NCBI GenBank assembly: GCA_036824045.1
Contig: DAITAZ010000003.1
Location: 100,159 to 164,158, forward strand
DNA from: DAITAZ01 sp036824045
GTDB taxonomy: Bacteria; Pseudomonadota; Gammaproteobacteria; Burkholderiales; Rhodocyclaceae
Length of the DNA: 64,000 bases
Direction: 5' to 3'
Shown here one piece after another: positions 17,230-25,933 of this stretch. Every line of letters begins with the position of its first letter. Positions within the stretch are counted from its first letter, which is position 1. The translations under genes were made by a program, and so were the position numbers. The notes under the pieces were generated by a model. The model saw only the letters and a list, made by a program, of their open reading frames with translations, had not been told where the DNA came from and ran no database searches.

Positions 17230-17504
17230 GGGTATGCGATCTCTTGAAGCCCGTGAATTGTGTCTTCAATTCGATGAATAAGGGTAATTGGTCGCTGTAA
17301 ATGTTGGATTTGCTACGGTGCTTTCAGTATTGGAGGGGTATAAGTTGAGAAATCCGGCAATTGCTGCGAGGTCGTCGAGCATAGTGTTTCATTTGCTTGA
17401 GCAGAGCCCGAAGTTCGACTTAACTGCGTGATGTCGTGTTACATTTTTTCCGTCAGTGGATGGAATGAATTTGCCCCGGGGAGCGCCGAATGCTAACAGT
17501 AACG

Positions 17505-17948
17505 ATGCCCAAATTTCGTTTCAGGATTCGCACCCGCAATGGCATGCCTTTGGACAATCTGACGATCGGTGGGCGTGACGAGGCGGAGGCGCGGAGGCGA
17601 CTGGAGCAGATCTACCGGGGCTGCGAAGTGTTGGAAGTGAGTCAGCTCAATGTCGTTGCTGCAAGCCGCAGCGCCACACCCTCGCAGCCCGAGCCTGTGC
17701 TGCCCAGGCCCGGGCAAAGCGGTTCGTTGGCGGAAACGGTGGTTGCCCGATGTGCAGCCAACCAGCCATTGCTGGATGACACGCCACCTCGCGCATTCCA
17801 GTCGATGGGGGGTGCTGCCTTGGCGGTGTTGCCAGAAGCGCGCCGGGCAGATCCGGTGGTTGTGCCCCAGGCGGGCGGGGCGCCGGAAGCTTGTGCTGCA
17901 GAAGAAGAGGTTTCTTTCGAGAGTCTTATCAGCCTCATTACCCGGTGA
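17505..17948 (+). CDS. Hypothetical protein with conserved-looking N-terminus
   Basis: A 147-residue protein (152 if the upstream start at 17490 is used) that I do not recognise. Residues 1-45 (MPKFRFRIRTRNGMPLDN, DEAEARRRLEQIYRGCEVLEV) look like a small folded alpha/beta domain. The region from about 55 to 125 is rich in Pro, Ala, Ser and Gln and is probably disordered. The acidic tail ends FESLISLITR. There is no signal peptide or membrane segment. It is convergent with a lone ParA-like gene inside a locally AT-richer stretch, so it may be part of a small acquired islet. Confidence 0.6.
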   Translation: MPKFRFRIRTRNGMPLDNLTIGGRDEAEARRRLEQIYRGCEVLEVSQLNVVAASRSATPSQPEPVLPRPGQSGSLAETVVARCAANQPLLDDTPPRAFQSMGGAALAVLPEARRADPVVVPQAGGAPEACAAEEEVSFESLISLITR

Positions 17949-18021
17949 AGGATGCGCGGGGCTGCGGTCTCGCATCGGGGGCATGCCACGCACCATTGGC
18001 GTTCGGCATTGAGTCGGGTCC

Positions 18022-18786
18022 TTACAGATCCCGGGTTTCCAGCAGTTCTTCCAGCAGGGCCAGATAGTCATAGGCACCACGGCTGGCTGGCGCATGACTC
18101 AGCACGTCTTTGTGCGTGGCCGGGCTTTCGGCGATGGCCACGTTCTCGGAGATTACCGTTCGGCAAAGCGCAGCGCCCACTTCCTCTCCGAGTTGCCGCT
18201 GGATTTCGTAGCTGAGCTTGCGCCGGCGGTCGAAGCGGGTCATCACGTAACGGCGGCGCACGCTGCGCTTGAGCACGGGCTCCAGGGTGCGGAACGTGCG
18301 CTCGGTTTGGAGTGCGCCCCGAAGTGAAAGATGATCGGGCGTCACTGGAACAAGTACGCAGGTGGCGGCAAAGATGGCGTTGAGGGAGAGTACGCCGATA
18401 TACGGGCTGCAATCGATGATTGTGGTGTGGGCGTGCTTTGCATGTTCGAACGTCTCCAGCCCCTGTCGCAACTTGTTGAGGATGCCGGGTCCCTTGCCAA
18501 AAAGCGTATCGACTTTGATCAACTCGGCATGGGCGGGAATCAAGCTGATTCGGCCAAACCAGGTTTGTTCCAGTTCTCCAAGTGTCCGTTCATCCTTGTA
18601 GAAAGCAAAAGAACTCTCTGCATAGCTTTCCGGGGCGTCTCCGCGGATGGAGGAAAGGTGCGCTTGTGGATCCAGGTCCAGCAATACAACTTGTCGTCCG
18701 ATGCGATTGAGGCCTGCGGCAAGATTGAGCGACGTGGTTGTTTTTGCAACGCCACCTTTCTGATTGAATACGGCGAGTCGAGGCAT
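18022..18786 (-). CDS. ParA/MinD-type ATPase, orphan
   Basis: A 254-residue P-loop ATPase of the ParA family with the deviant Walker A KGGVAKTT (residues 10-17, signature lysines K10 and K15). The switch I region is DLDPQAHLSS, and a TTIIDCSPYIG switch II follows. It lacks an N-terminal helix-turn-helix, as in type Ib or orphan ParAs. No ParB or parS is visible nearby, so it is probably not the main chromosome segregation ParA. Such orphans position plasmids, chemoreceptor arrays or other cargo. It lies in an AT-richer islet next to an unrecognised protein. The 279 bases between its start and argF hold only a TACGGCGG/CCGCCGTA hairpin at 18866-18887. Confidence 0.88.
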   Translation of the reverse strand: MPRLAVFNQKGGVAKTTTSLNLAAGLNRIGRQVVLLDLDPQAHLSSIRGDAPESYAESSFAFYKDERTLGELEQTWFGRISLIPAHAELIKVDTLFGKGPGILNKLRQGLETFEHAKHAHTTIIDCSPYIGVLSLNAIFAATCVLVPVTPDHLSLRGALQTERTFRTLEPVLKRSVRRRYVMTRFDRRRKLSYEIQRQLGEEVGAALCRTVISENVAIAESPATHKDVLSHAPASRGAYDYLALLEELLETRDL

Positions 18787-19065
18787 GGCTGGCGTTTGGC
18801 GCCTTGGGGCGATATATACAATCCGCTATTTTTCACTTAAGATAAACACTTGTGCAATAAGCAATTACGGCGGCTTGGGCCGCCGTATTCATTTCCGGGG
18901 TGCCTGCCGGTAGCGCGTGAAGGGCTATGGTGCGACGGGTGCATCATTGGGCAGCCGGGGGGTGGATGGTCATCCGCGTTTTTCCGGCCCAGGTGCTCCT
19001 GAGACTCGGATAGCGGTGATGGTCAGCCTCGGCTATCGGCGGAATCTTGGATGCGTGAGCTTGCG

Positions 19066-19986
19066 ATGAGCCAAATCAAACACTTCCTGCAGTTCAAAGA
19101 TCTGTCCCGTGATGAACTGGATCACGTTTTCAACCGTTCCCGCTGGATCAAGCATCAGTTCAAGTCCTATCGTCAGTATTGGCCCTTGCAGGATCGCACC
19201 CTGATCATGATCTTCGAGAAGGCGAGCACCCGCACGCGTCTCTCGTTCGAAGCCGGTATGGCGCAACTGGGGGGGAGTGCGATCTATCTCAACACCCGGG
19301 ATTCGCAACTGGGCCGCGGAGAGCCGGTGGAGGATGCGGCGCAGGTGATGTCCCGCATGTGCGATCTGGTCATGATCCGAACTTTCGAGCAGGAGATTGT
19401 CGAGCGCTTCGCTCGCAACTCCAGGGTCCCGGTGATCAATGGCCTTACCAATGAGTACCACCCTTGCCAGATCCTGGCCGACATCTTCACCTTCGTCGAG
19501 CATCGGGGGGCGATTCAGGGCAAGACGGTGGCGTGGATTGGCGATTCCAACAATGTCTGCAACACCTGGCTGCAGGCGGCTGAATTGCTGGATTTCAAGG
19601 TTAACGTGTCGACACCCCCCGGCTATGGAGTCGAGCCGGAGCGGGCAGGGGTGAACGGCAGCCATTTCGAGTCGTTTGCGGACCCCATGGATGCTGCCAA
19701 GGGCGCCGACCTGGTCACCACTGACGTGTGGACCTCCATGGGTTTCGAGGCGGAGAACGAGGAACGCATGAAGGCCTTTGCCGATTGGCAGGTGGACGCG
19801 GACATGATGAGGATGGCCCGCCCGGACGCGCTCTTCTTGCACTGCCTCCCCGCGCATCGGGGCGAGGAAGTGGCCGCCGATGTGATCGATGGTCCACAGT
19901 CAGTTGTGTGGGATGAAGCGGAAAATCGGTTGCACACACAGAAAGCCCTGATGGAGTACCTGCTTCTGGGCCAGGTGTCACCCTGA
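19066..19986 (+). CDS. argF: Ornithine carbamoyltransferase
   Basis: Catalyses ornithine + carbamoyl phosphate to citrulline in arginine synthesis. The 306-residue length is the family standard if ATG 19066 (MSQIKHFLQFKDLSRDEL) is used instead of the upstream in-frame ATG 19051. The carbamoyl-phosphate loop STRTR lies at residues 54-58, with the HPCQ-equivalent YHPCQILADIFTF and the ornithine-site HCLPAHRGEEV near the C-terminus. argG follows 66 bases downstream, giving consecutive pathway steps. Regulation is not evident from the sequence. Confidence 0.97.
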   Translation: MSQIKHFLQFKDLSRDELDHVFNRSRWIKHQFKSYRQYWPLQDRTLIMIFEKASTRTRLSFEAGMAQLGGSAIYLNTRDSQLGRGEPVEDAAQVMSRMCDLVMIRTFEQEIVERFARNSRVPVINGLTNEYHPCQILADIFTFVEHRGAIQGKTVAWIGDSNNVCNTWLQAAELLDFKVNVSTPPGYGVEPERAGVNGSHFESFADPMDAAKGADLVTTDVWTSMGFEAENEERMKAFADWQVDADMMRMARPDALFLHCLPAHRGEEVAADVIDGPQSVVWDEAENRLHTQKALMEYLLLGQVSP

Positions 19987-20052
19987 TTCAAGGGGCACCG
20001 ACGCTTTTTGGGCGGACGGTGCCACGCAATTATTGGTCTATCGAGGAACCCC

Positions 20053-21288
20053 ATGAGCGACGTAAAGAAAGTGGTGCTTGCCTACTCGGGCGGGCTGGAT
20101 ACCTCCGTGATCCTGAAGTGGCTGCAGGATACGTATCAATGTGAGGTGGTGACCTTTACCGCCGATCTGGGGCAGGGGGAGGAGTTGGAGCCGGCGCGGG
20201 CCAAGGCGCTGCAGTTCGGCATCAAGGCGGAAAACATCTTCATCGACGATTTGCGAGAAGAATTCGTTCGGGATTTCGTTTTTCCGATGTTCCGCGCCAA
20301 CACGCTTTACGAAGGTGAGTACCTCCTGGGGACCTCGATTGCTCGTCCGCTGATTGCCAAGCGTTTGGTGGAGATTGCCAAGCTGCGTGGTGCCGACACC
20401 ATTTCTCACGGCGCAACCGGCAAGGGTAACGATCAGGTGCGCTTTGAACTGGGCGCTTACGCGCTGATGCCCAACGTCAAGGTCATTGCGCCGTGGCGTG
20501 AGTGGGATCTCCTGTCTCGCGAGAAACTGCTGGCCTATGCGGAGAACCACGGCATCCCCATCGAGATGAAGCACAAGCAGGGCGGCTCTCCCTATTCCAT
20601 GGACGCCAACTTGCTGCATATCAGCTACGAAGGCCGGCATCTGGAAGATCCTTCCGCGGAGGCCGAAGAGAGCATGTGGCGCTGGACGGTTTCGCCGGAA
20701 GCCGCGCCGGATGAAGCGGAATACGTGGATTTGGAATTCGAGAACGGGGATCTGGTGTCGATCAACGGCGTTCGAATGGCTGCGCATGAACTTCTTGCCA
20801 AGCTCAACGAAATGGGTGGCAAGCATGGCGTTGGTCGGCTCGATCTGGTGGAAAACCGCTACGTAGGCATGAAATCCCGCGGCTGTTACGAAACGCCTGG
20901 AGGCACCATACTTCTGCGTGCCCACCGCGCGATCGAATCCATCACCCTGGATCGAGAAGTCGCTCATCTCAAGGATGACTTGATGCCCAGGTACGCCAGT
21001 CTTATCTATAACGGCTATTGGTGGAGCCCTGAGCGCAAGGCACTGCAAGCGCTGATCGATCACACCCAGCAGAATGTGAATGGCTGGGTGCGTATCAAGC
21101 TCTATAAGGGCAATGTCGTCGTCGTGGCACGGGATTCCCGGACCCACTCCCTGTTCGACCCCACCATCGCCACGTTTGAAGACGATGCCGGTGCCTATGA
21201 TCAGAAGGATGCTGGCGGCTTCATCAAGCTGAATGCCCTGCGCATGCGGATTGCCGCCAATTCCCATGTGCGTCGCAGTGGTGAGTAA
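20053..21288 (+). CDS. argG: Argininosuccinate synthase
   Basis: Condenses citrulline and aspartate with ATP to argininosuccinate, the step after ArgF. The 411-residue protein begins MSDVKKVVLAYSGGLDTSV, with the PP-loop SGGLDTS, then the ATP- and citrulline-binding segments (HGATGKGNDQVRFE, GGSPYSMDANLLHISYEG). ATG 20053 has a GAGGAA ribosome site. Downstream is an intrinsic terminator. Confidence 0.98.
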   Translation: MSDVKKVVLAYSGGLDTSVILKWLQDTYQCEVVTFTADLGQGEELEPARAKALQFGIKAENIFIDDLREEFVRDFVFPMFRANTLYEGEYLLGTSIARPLIAKRLVEIAKLRGADTISHGATGKGNDQVRFELGAYALMPNVKVIAPWREWDLLSREKLLAYAENHGIPIEMKHKQGGSPYSMDANLLHISYEGRHLEDPSAEAEESMWRWTVSPEAAPDEAEYVDLEFENGDLVSINGVRMAAHELLAKLNEMGGKHGVGRLDLVENRYVGMKSRGCYETPGGTILLRAHRAIESITLDREVAHLKDDLMPRYASLIYNGYWWSPERKALQALIDHTQQNVNGWVRIKLYKGNVVVVARDSRTHSLFDPTIATFEDDAGAYDQKDAGGFIKLNALRMRIAANSHVRRSGE

Positions 21289-21316
21289 GGGCTAGATCCA
21301 GCCACATGTATAGTCT

Positions 21317-21349
21317 CCGGCCCCGCTTTGCGGGGCTGGCCGGTTTTCT
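21317..21349 (+). terminator. Intrinsic terminator after argG
   Basis: The hairpin GCCCCGC-TTT-GCGGGGC (21320-21336), with outer CCGG/CCGG pairing, is followed by a TTTT stretch about 8 bases later. It separates argFG from ppnP. Confidence 0.65.
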
Positions 21350-21367
21350 CTCCCACAGGTTGCTTCC

Positions 21368-21679
21368 ATGTCCCAGTTCGACAACGTCAGCGTAGTCAAG
21401 AAGGCCAACGTCTATTTCGACGGCAAATGTGTCAGTCACACGGTGTTGTTCGCCGACGGCGTGCGCAAGACCATTGGTGTGATCTTCCCGTCCAGCCTTA
21501 CCTTCAACACCGGTGCACCCGAGATCATGGAAATCAACGGTGGCCGTTGCCGCATCCGTCTTGCCGGGAGTACTGAGTGGTCCGAGTATGGTGCCGGGCA
21601 GTCCTTCAGTGTGCCGGGCAACAGCAGTTTCGACATTGAAACGGTCGAACTGCTGGACTATGTGTGTCATTTCGGTTGA
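21368..21679 (+). CDS. ppnP: Pyrimidine/purine nucleoside phosphorylase
   Basis: A 103-residue cupin-fold protein of the PpnP (YaiE, DUF1255) family, which phosphorolyses several nucleosides to base and ribose-1-phosphate in the cytoplasm. The sequence aligns over its full length: NVSVVKKANVYFDGKCVSHTV, the GVIFPSSLTFNTGAPEIMEI stretch and C-terminal FDIETVELLDYVCHFG. It is a stand-alone gene between argG and yajQ. Confidence 0.95.
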   Translation: MSQFDNVSVVKKANVYFDGKCVSHTVLFADGVRKTIGVIFPSSLTFNTGAPEIMEINGGRCRIRLAGSTEWSEYGAGQSFSVPGNSSFDIETVELLDYVCHFG

Positions 21680-21689
21680 GTCTGATCCC

Positions 21690-21776
21690 ATGCGCCACGT
21701 CGTCTTCGTGGCATTGGTGCTGGCGCTCTGCGCGGTGACCTGGATGGTATGGCAGGGCCTTGTCGTCGCCGGGTAG
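21690..21776 (+). CDS. Possible 28-residue single-pass membrane peptide
   Basis: A short open frame starting ATG 21690 encodes MRHVVFVALVLALCAVTWMV followed by WQGLVVAG. It has one hydrophobic helix with a short positive N-terminus, the usual look of small inner-membrane proteins. It begins 10 bases after the ppnP stop and ends 38 bases before yajQ. The ribosome site is weak (TTGAG). Random GC-rich DNA yields such frames now and then, so this is tentative. Confidence 0.3.
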   Translation: MRHVVFVALVLALCAVTWMVWQGLVVAG

Positions 21777-21814
21777 CCCCGCCCGTAATTCCGTGATCTG
21801 AAATAAGGTGGCCC

Positions 21815-22300
21815 ATGCCTTCCTTTGATGTGGTGTCTGAAGTCGACGTGGTGGAGTTGCGTAACGCGGTGGATCAATCCAATAAGGAGATCACCAACCG
21901 TTTTGATTTCAAAGGGTCGGATGCTCGTGTGGAGCAGGGGGAAAAGCTGATGACCCTGTATGCCGACGATGAATTCAAACTGGGCCAGGTCTATGACATC
22001 CTGGTCGCCCGGCTGGGCAAGCGTGGCGTGGATGTGCGCTGTCTGGAACGGGGCGAGCCCCAGAAAATCAGCGGCAACAAGGTCAAGGAAGAAGTGAAGG
22101 TCAAGGTCGGGATCGAGGGCGAGTTGGCCAAGAAAATCGTTCGCCAGATCAAGGACAGCAAGCTCAAGGTTCAGGCGAGCATTCAGGGCGACGCTGTCCG
22201 GGTTTCCGGAGCTAAGCGCGATACACTGCAAGAGGCGATTGCCCTGTTACGAAAGGCGATTACCGACACGCCGCTCCAGTTCAATAATTTTCGCGATTAG
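21815..22300 (+). CDS. yajQ: YajQ-family nucleotide-binding protein
   Basis: A 161-residue YajQ (UPF0234) protein with two ferredoxin-like domains. Homologues bind nucleic acid, and in Xanthomonas bind cyclic di-GMP to control virulence gene expression. Starts MPSFDVVSEVDVVELRNAVDQ, with NRFDFKGSDARVE and the C-terminal QASIQGDAVRVSGAKRDTLQ motifs typical of the family. The ribosome site AAGGTGG precedes ATG 21815. Confidence 0.96.
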   Translation: MPSFDVVSEVDVVELRNAVDQSNKEITNRFDFKGSDARVEQGEKLMTLYADDEFKLGQVYDILVARLGKRGVDVRCLERGEPQKISGNKVKEEVKVKVGIEGELAKKIVRQIKDSKLKVQASIQGDAVRVSGAKRDTLQEAIALLRKAITDTPLQFNNFRD

Positions 22301-22318
22301 GTTGCGTTCCGGAGCTGA

Positions 22319-23026
22319 TTACCGCGGGAGTCGCTCGCTCCACCGGCTGTAAAGGCGGGAGGCAACGGCAGTCAAGGCAGGCAGTTTGTTGCCCATCCAG
22401 TCGAGAATGGTAGCGGACTCCTGCACGCCGGGCCCGGGACTGGATGCAATTTCCGGTGCGCCTTCGGCAGCCCAAGCCCGAACCATCTCTTCTGTCATTT
22501 CCACATGGCACTGCATTGCCAGGTGTCGGCCATCCAGCACGTAAGCTTGATTGGCGCACCATTGGCTCGACAACAGATGCATGGCCCCGCGGGGCAAGCT
22601 GAAAGTCTCGCCGTGCCAGTGGAAGGAGGTGAAGTGGGTGCTGTGGCCGAACCATTCCTCGGCATCTTTGCTCGGTGTTACCGCGACGTTGCCCCATCCG
22701 ATTTCCTTGGTGTCGTTGGAAGTCACTGTTCCGCCAAGGGCCTTGGAGATCAGTTGCCCGCCGAGACAATGGCCAAGGGTCGGGATGCCCCAGGATACCG
22801 CCTGTTTGATGAGGGCAAGCGCAGGAGGGATCCAGGGCAGATCGTCATTGACGCTCATGGGACCGCCCATGAAGCAAAAACCGCTGTACGGACTTACATC
22901 GGGCGGAACAGTGTCACCCGCGTCAAGCCGAACAAGGACCCAGGGGATCCCGTGGGCGTTGAGAAAATGGGCAAAATACCCGGCCCCTTCGCCGGGACTA
23001 TGGCGGAAAATTGCAATGGGTTTCAC
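22319..23026 (-). CDS. Class I glutamine amidotransferase-like protein
   Basis: A 235-residue class I glutamine amidotransferase-fold protein resembling GMP synthase glutaminase-like proteins. It has the nucleophile elbow GHCLGGQ, the oxyanion region FMGGPMSVNDD and the catalytic His-x-Glu HVEMTE. The start is uncertain. The frame is open to 23116, but family members begin close to KPIAIFRHSP, which points to GTG 23026; neither start has a clear ribosome site. No synthetase partner lies nearby. A role in gamma-glutamyl hydrolysis (as for PuuD-like enzymes) or an unknown amidotransfer is possible. It is convergent with yajQ. Confidence 0.85.
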   Translation of the reverse strand: MKPIAIFRHSPGEGAGYFAHFLNAHGIPWVLVRLDAGDTVPPDVSPYSGFCFMGGPMSVNDDLPWIPPALALIKQAVSWGIPTLGHCLGGQLISKALGGTVTSNDTKEIGWGNVAVTPSKDAEEWFGHSTHFTSFHWHGETFSLPRGAMHLLSSQWCANQAYVLDGRHLAMQCHVEMTEEMVRAWAAEGAPEIASSPGPGVQESATILDWMGNKLPALTAVASRLYSRWSERLPR

Positions 23027-23164
23027 TGTGTGCAGTCTGAAGCGGGAAAGAGCGCGGAGGAGTTTAATGCGCTTTGATCGCTGCAGCTTGGTTAAGTTGT
23101 CCGCTACAGCCTGCATGTATCGGCGTTTCGTCCGGTAGCGGGTTCAACCAGGGGTTCTCCAGCC

Positions 23165-23791
23165 ATGCCGGATGCCAATCGACCGCCCCAGGCCTTTTTG
23201 CCACATACAGCAGAGTGGCTGAAGGCGTGTTTCGCCCAGCCCCGCGACTACTGCCCGGTAGTGGAAGATGGGGCTCGGCCTGATGCCCAACTCACCTCTG
23301 CCGCCGTGTTGATTCCTGTGGTGCGGCGTGACGAGGGGCTGCATGTTCTGCTCACGCGCCGTACGGATCACTTGCGAGACCACCCCGGACAGGTCAGTTT
23401 CCCGGGGGGGCGCGCTGAGCCGGAAGACGACTCCCCTGTGCATACTGCGCTGAGGGAAGCGGAAGAGGAAATAGGTTTGTCGGCTCAAAGGATCGACGTC
23501 CTTGGTTGCTTGGAGCCTTACCATACCGGGACGGGCTTCCGCGTGACCCCGGTGGTGGGTTTGGTCACTCCCCCTTTTGACTTGAATTTGGACGCCTTTG
23601 AGGTGGCCGAAGTCTTCGAGACGCCGTTTTCGTTTCTGATGGACCCGGAAAATCATCAGCGGCACAGCGCGGAAATCCGGGGCAGGCTGCGCCATTACTA
23701 CGCCATGCCCTGGCAGGGATATTTCATTTGGGGGGCCACGGCCGGTATGATCGTCAGCCTCTATCGGTTTTTGCATCAACCTAGGGACTGA
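23165..23791 (+). CDS. Nudix hydrolase, CoA pyrophosphatase (NudL) type
   Basis: A 208-residue Nudix hydrolase of the NudL/CoAse group, which splits CoA or acyl-CoA into 3',5'-ADP and 4'-phosphopantetheine. The family-specific segment HVLLTRRTDHLRDHPGQVSFPGGRAE precedes a Nudix box with REAEEEIGL. The C-terminal YFIWGATAGMI is also characteristic. An AGGGG ribosome site lies before ATG 23165. It diverges from the amidotransferase gene. Confidence 0.9.
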   Translation: MPDANRPPQAFLPHTAEWLKACFAQPRDYCPVVEDGARPDAQLTSAAVLIPVVRRDEGLHVLLTRRTDHLRDHPGQVSFPGGRAEPEDDSPVHTALREAEEEIGLSAQRIDVLGCLEPYHTGTGFRVTPVVGLVTPPFDLNLDAFEVAEVFETPFSFLMDPENHQRHSAEIRGRLRHYYAMPWQGYFIWGATAGMIVSLYRFLHQPRD

Positions 23792-23926
23792 TTTGATCCC
23801 TGATGGTTGTTTTGCGGTGCGCGATCTCCAAGTCCGCCGAAAAAGCGGTATTTCCGGTGCAATCGCCTCGATGGGTGGTCGCCCGCCTCGTTACACTCAA
23901 ATTTTTTTGATTCAGTCGAAATAACC

Positions 23927-24673
23927 ATGGAATGGATTGCCGACCCGAATGCCTGGATTGCCCTGGCTACGCTGACTGCACTTGAAATCGTACTGGGAAT
24001 CGACAACATCATCTTCATCTCGATCCTCGTCGGCAGGTTGCCGGAAAGTCAGCGCAACTCCGCACGGCGGCTTGGGCTCATGCTGGCCATGGGTACGCGA
24101 ATTGCGCTCCTGATGTCCCTGGCCTGGATCATGCGCTTGACCGAACCCTTGTTCGCGGTGCTCGGTACCGAAATTTCCGGTCGTGACCTGATCCTGATCG
24201 TCGGCGGGCTTTTCCTGTTGTGGAAGAGCGTGCACGAAATCCACAACTCGCTTGAAGGCGAGGATGAGGGCGAGGATCAAGCGGCGGGAAAAGCCTCCGC
24301 CAACTACTTGGGGGTTCTCGCTCAAATTGCGGTGATCGACATTGTCTTTTCGCTTGATTCCGTCATTACCGCTGTCGGCTTGTCGGGGGAGGTGATGGTG
24401 ATGGCGACTGCCATCGTGCTATCGGTAGGTGTCATGATGTTTGCCGCCAAGCCGATCGGGGAGTTCGTGGATCGGCACCCAACCGTGAAGATCCTGGCCT
24501 TGTCCTTCCTGGTGCTGGTGGGCGTCACCCTGATCGCGGAGGGGTTCGATACCCACGTGCCAAAAGGCTACATCTACTTCGCCATGGCGTTCTCGGTGGT
24601 GGTGGAGATGGTCAACATCCGTTTGCGCAAGCGGCTGGTGCAGCCGGTGAAGTTACACAAGGAACTGCCCTGA
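23927..24673 (+). CDS. TerC-family integral membrane protein
   Basis: A 248-residue inner-membrane protein of the TerC/Alx family with about seven transmembrane helices. Signature acidic motifs sit in ALEIVLGIDNIIFI (helix 1) and IDIVFSLDSVITAVG (mid protein). Family members are linked to tellurite resistance or Mn2+ export; by sequence this is the YgdQ/YoaE-like short form. The in-frame upstream extension to 23807 is not family-like. I looked for a yybP-ykoY manganese riboswitch in the 135-base leader and did not find its conserved elements. A 9-base-arm hairpin (about 24681-24716) without a T-run follows the gene. Confidence 0.9.
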   Translation: MEWIADPNAWIALATLTALEIVLGIDNIIFISILVGRLPESQRNSARRLGLMLAMGTRIALLMSLAWIMRLTEPLFAVLGTEISGRDLILIVGGLFLLWKSVHEIHNSLEGEDEGEDQAAGKASANYLGVLAQIAVIDIVFSLDSVITAVGLSGEVMVMATAIVLSVGVMMFAAKPIGEFVDRHPTVKILALSFLVLVGVTLIAEGFDTHVPKGYIYFAMAFSVVVEMVNIRLRKRLVQPVKLHKELP

Positions 24674-24815
24674 TGCCCTGCCCTGCTGCCGACCTGAATG
24701 TGAGTCAGCAGCAGGGCCGCAGTTGCGGGTGGCTTTGTGGTATCGTCCTGAGGGTTTCGTGATCCAACCCCGTTCTAGACTTTCATAGAGTCAGCCCCGG
24801 GACAGGGGCGTGCGC

Positions 24816-25754
24816 ATGTCTTTCTTCTCCCTGCTTTTTGCTTTCTTTATCGAGCAAGTACATCCCCTGCCGGTGGGCACGGTGGTGTGGCGGCCCCTGC
24901 GTAGTTATGCGAGCGTGTGGGAAAATCTGTTCAATGATGGTGATCCCCGTCACGGAGCCATTGCCTGGTGGGTGGCCGTGTCGCTCCCGGTGCTGGCAAG
25001 CCTACTGGTCTACTACCTCTTTCTGGCTTGGAATCCCTTGCTTGCCTTTGGCCTGAATGTGGTTGTGCTTTACCTGACCACGGGGTTCCGTCAGTTCAGC
25101 CACCATTTCAGCGCGATTCTCGAAGCGTTGCGTGGTGAAGATTTGCCGCTCGCGCGAGAGCGTCTTCGCGAATGGCGAGGTGGCCAGACGGACCTTTTGT
25201 CGTCCGAGGAGGTCGCCCGACTGACCATTGAAGAGGCCATACTGGCGTGTCATCGTCACGTTTTCGGGGTGGCGTTCTTGTTTGTCCTGCTGCCCGGACC
25301 TAGCGGAGCGGTGTTATATCGCGTGGCCGACTTCCTTGCCCGGCGCTGGGGATCGCGACGAGACCCGGAGTTTGGTCAGTTCGGTGAGTTTGCTCGGCGC
25401 GCCTTTGCGGTGCTGGACTGGGTGCCCGTGCGTTTGACTGCACTTTCGTTTGCGGTGGTAGGAAACTTCGAGGACGCGGTGCACTGCTGGCGGGAGCAGG
25501 CCCGGGAATGGCCGGAAAAGCCTTCAGGTATACTCTTGGCCAGTGGCGCCGGTGCGTTGGGCGTGCGTCTGGGAGCGCCGGTGCGTGATGGCATGGACGT
25601 GCTGGACCGCCCGGAGCTTGGTACGGGCGTGGAAGCCGGCGCCGACATCATGGAAAGTGCAGTGGGCCTGGTGTGGCGCACCCTGCTGATGTGCATGTTG
25701 TTGTTGGGCCTGATGGGTTTGGCCAACTGGGTTGGCCAGTTGGTGCAGGCTTAG
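24816..25754 (+). CDS. CobD/CbiB-family membrane protein
   Basis: A 312-residue membrane protein resembling CobD/CbiB (adenosylcobinamide-phosphate synthase) and AmpE. Features are EQVHPLPVGTVVWRPLRSY at the N-terminus, hydrophobic helices at about 52-90 and 145-170, EEAILACHRHVFGVAFLFVLLPGP in the middle, and a C-terminal helix. Betaproteobacteria often carry this divergent member outside cobalamin operons, and no other B12 gene is near, so its role in corrinoid synthesis is doubtful. ATG 24816 is preferred over GTG 24810. Confidence 0.78.
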   Translation: MSFFSLLFAFFIEQVHPLPVGTVVWRPLRSYASVWENLFNDGDPRHGAIAWWVAVSLPVLASLLVYYLFLAWNPLLAFGLNVVVLYLTTGFRQFSHHFSAILEALRGEDLPLARERLREWRGGQTDLLSSEEVARLTIEEAILACHRHVFGVAFLFVLLPGPSGAVLYRVADFLARRWGSRRDPEFGQFGEFARRAFAVLDWVPVRLTALSFAVVGNFEDAVHCWREQAREWPEKPSGILLASGAGALGVRLGAPVRDGMDVLDRPELGTGVEAGADIMESAVGLVWRTLLMCMLLLGLMGLANWVGQLVQA

Positions 25755-25933
25755 TCCGGGTGGCAGTGGCATCGGGAATGGCCTGATATTTGAGAGGTGA
25801 CTCGCACATGGTTGTCGCTCCCGCTTGCGGGAGTCCTGAACCCCAACCAAGACGAGGGGTCTCCGTTTTAGGACGGGGATGGCAATGCGGGCGGGTCGAT
25901 TACTAAATGGTGGTTCCTAGGAGGGAGTAATAG

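Noticed and set aside
18866..18887. TACGGCGG/CCGCCGTA hairpin upstream of the ParA gene as parS or terminator
   Set aside because: Does not match the TGTTNCACGTGAAACA parS consensus and has no T-run.
23792..23926. Possible yybP-ykoY manganese riboswitch before the TerC-family gene
   Set aside because: I looked for the conserved stem-internal loop elements and could not find them in the 135-base leader.
24681..24716. Hairpin after the TerC-family gene as terminator
   Set aside because: Nine-base arms with a long loop and no T-run; not enough to call a terminator.
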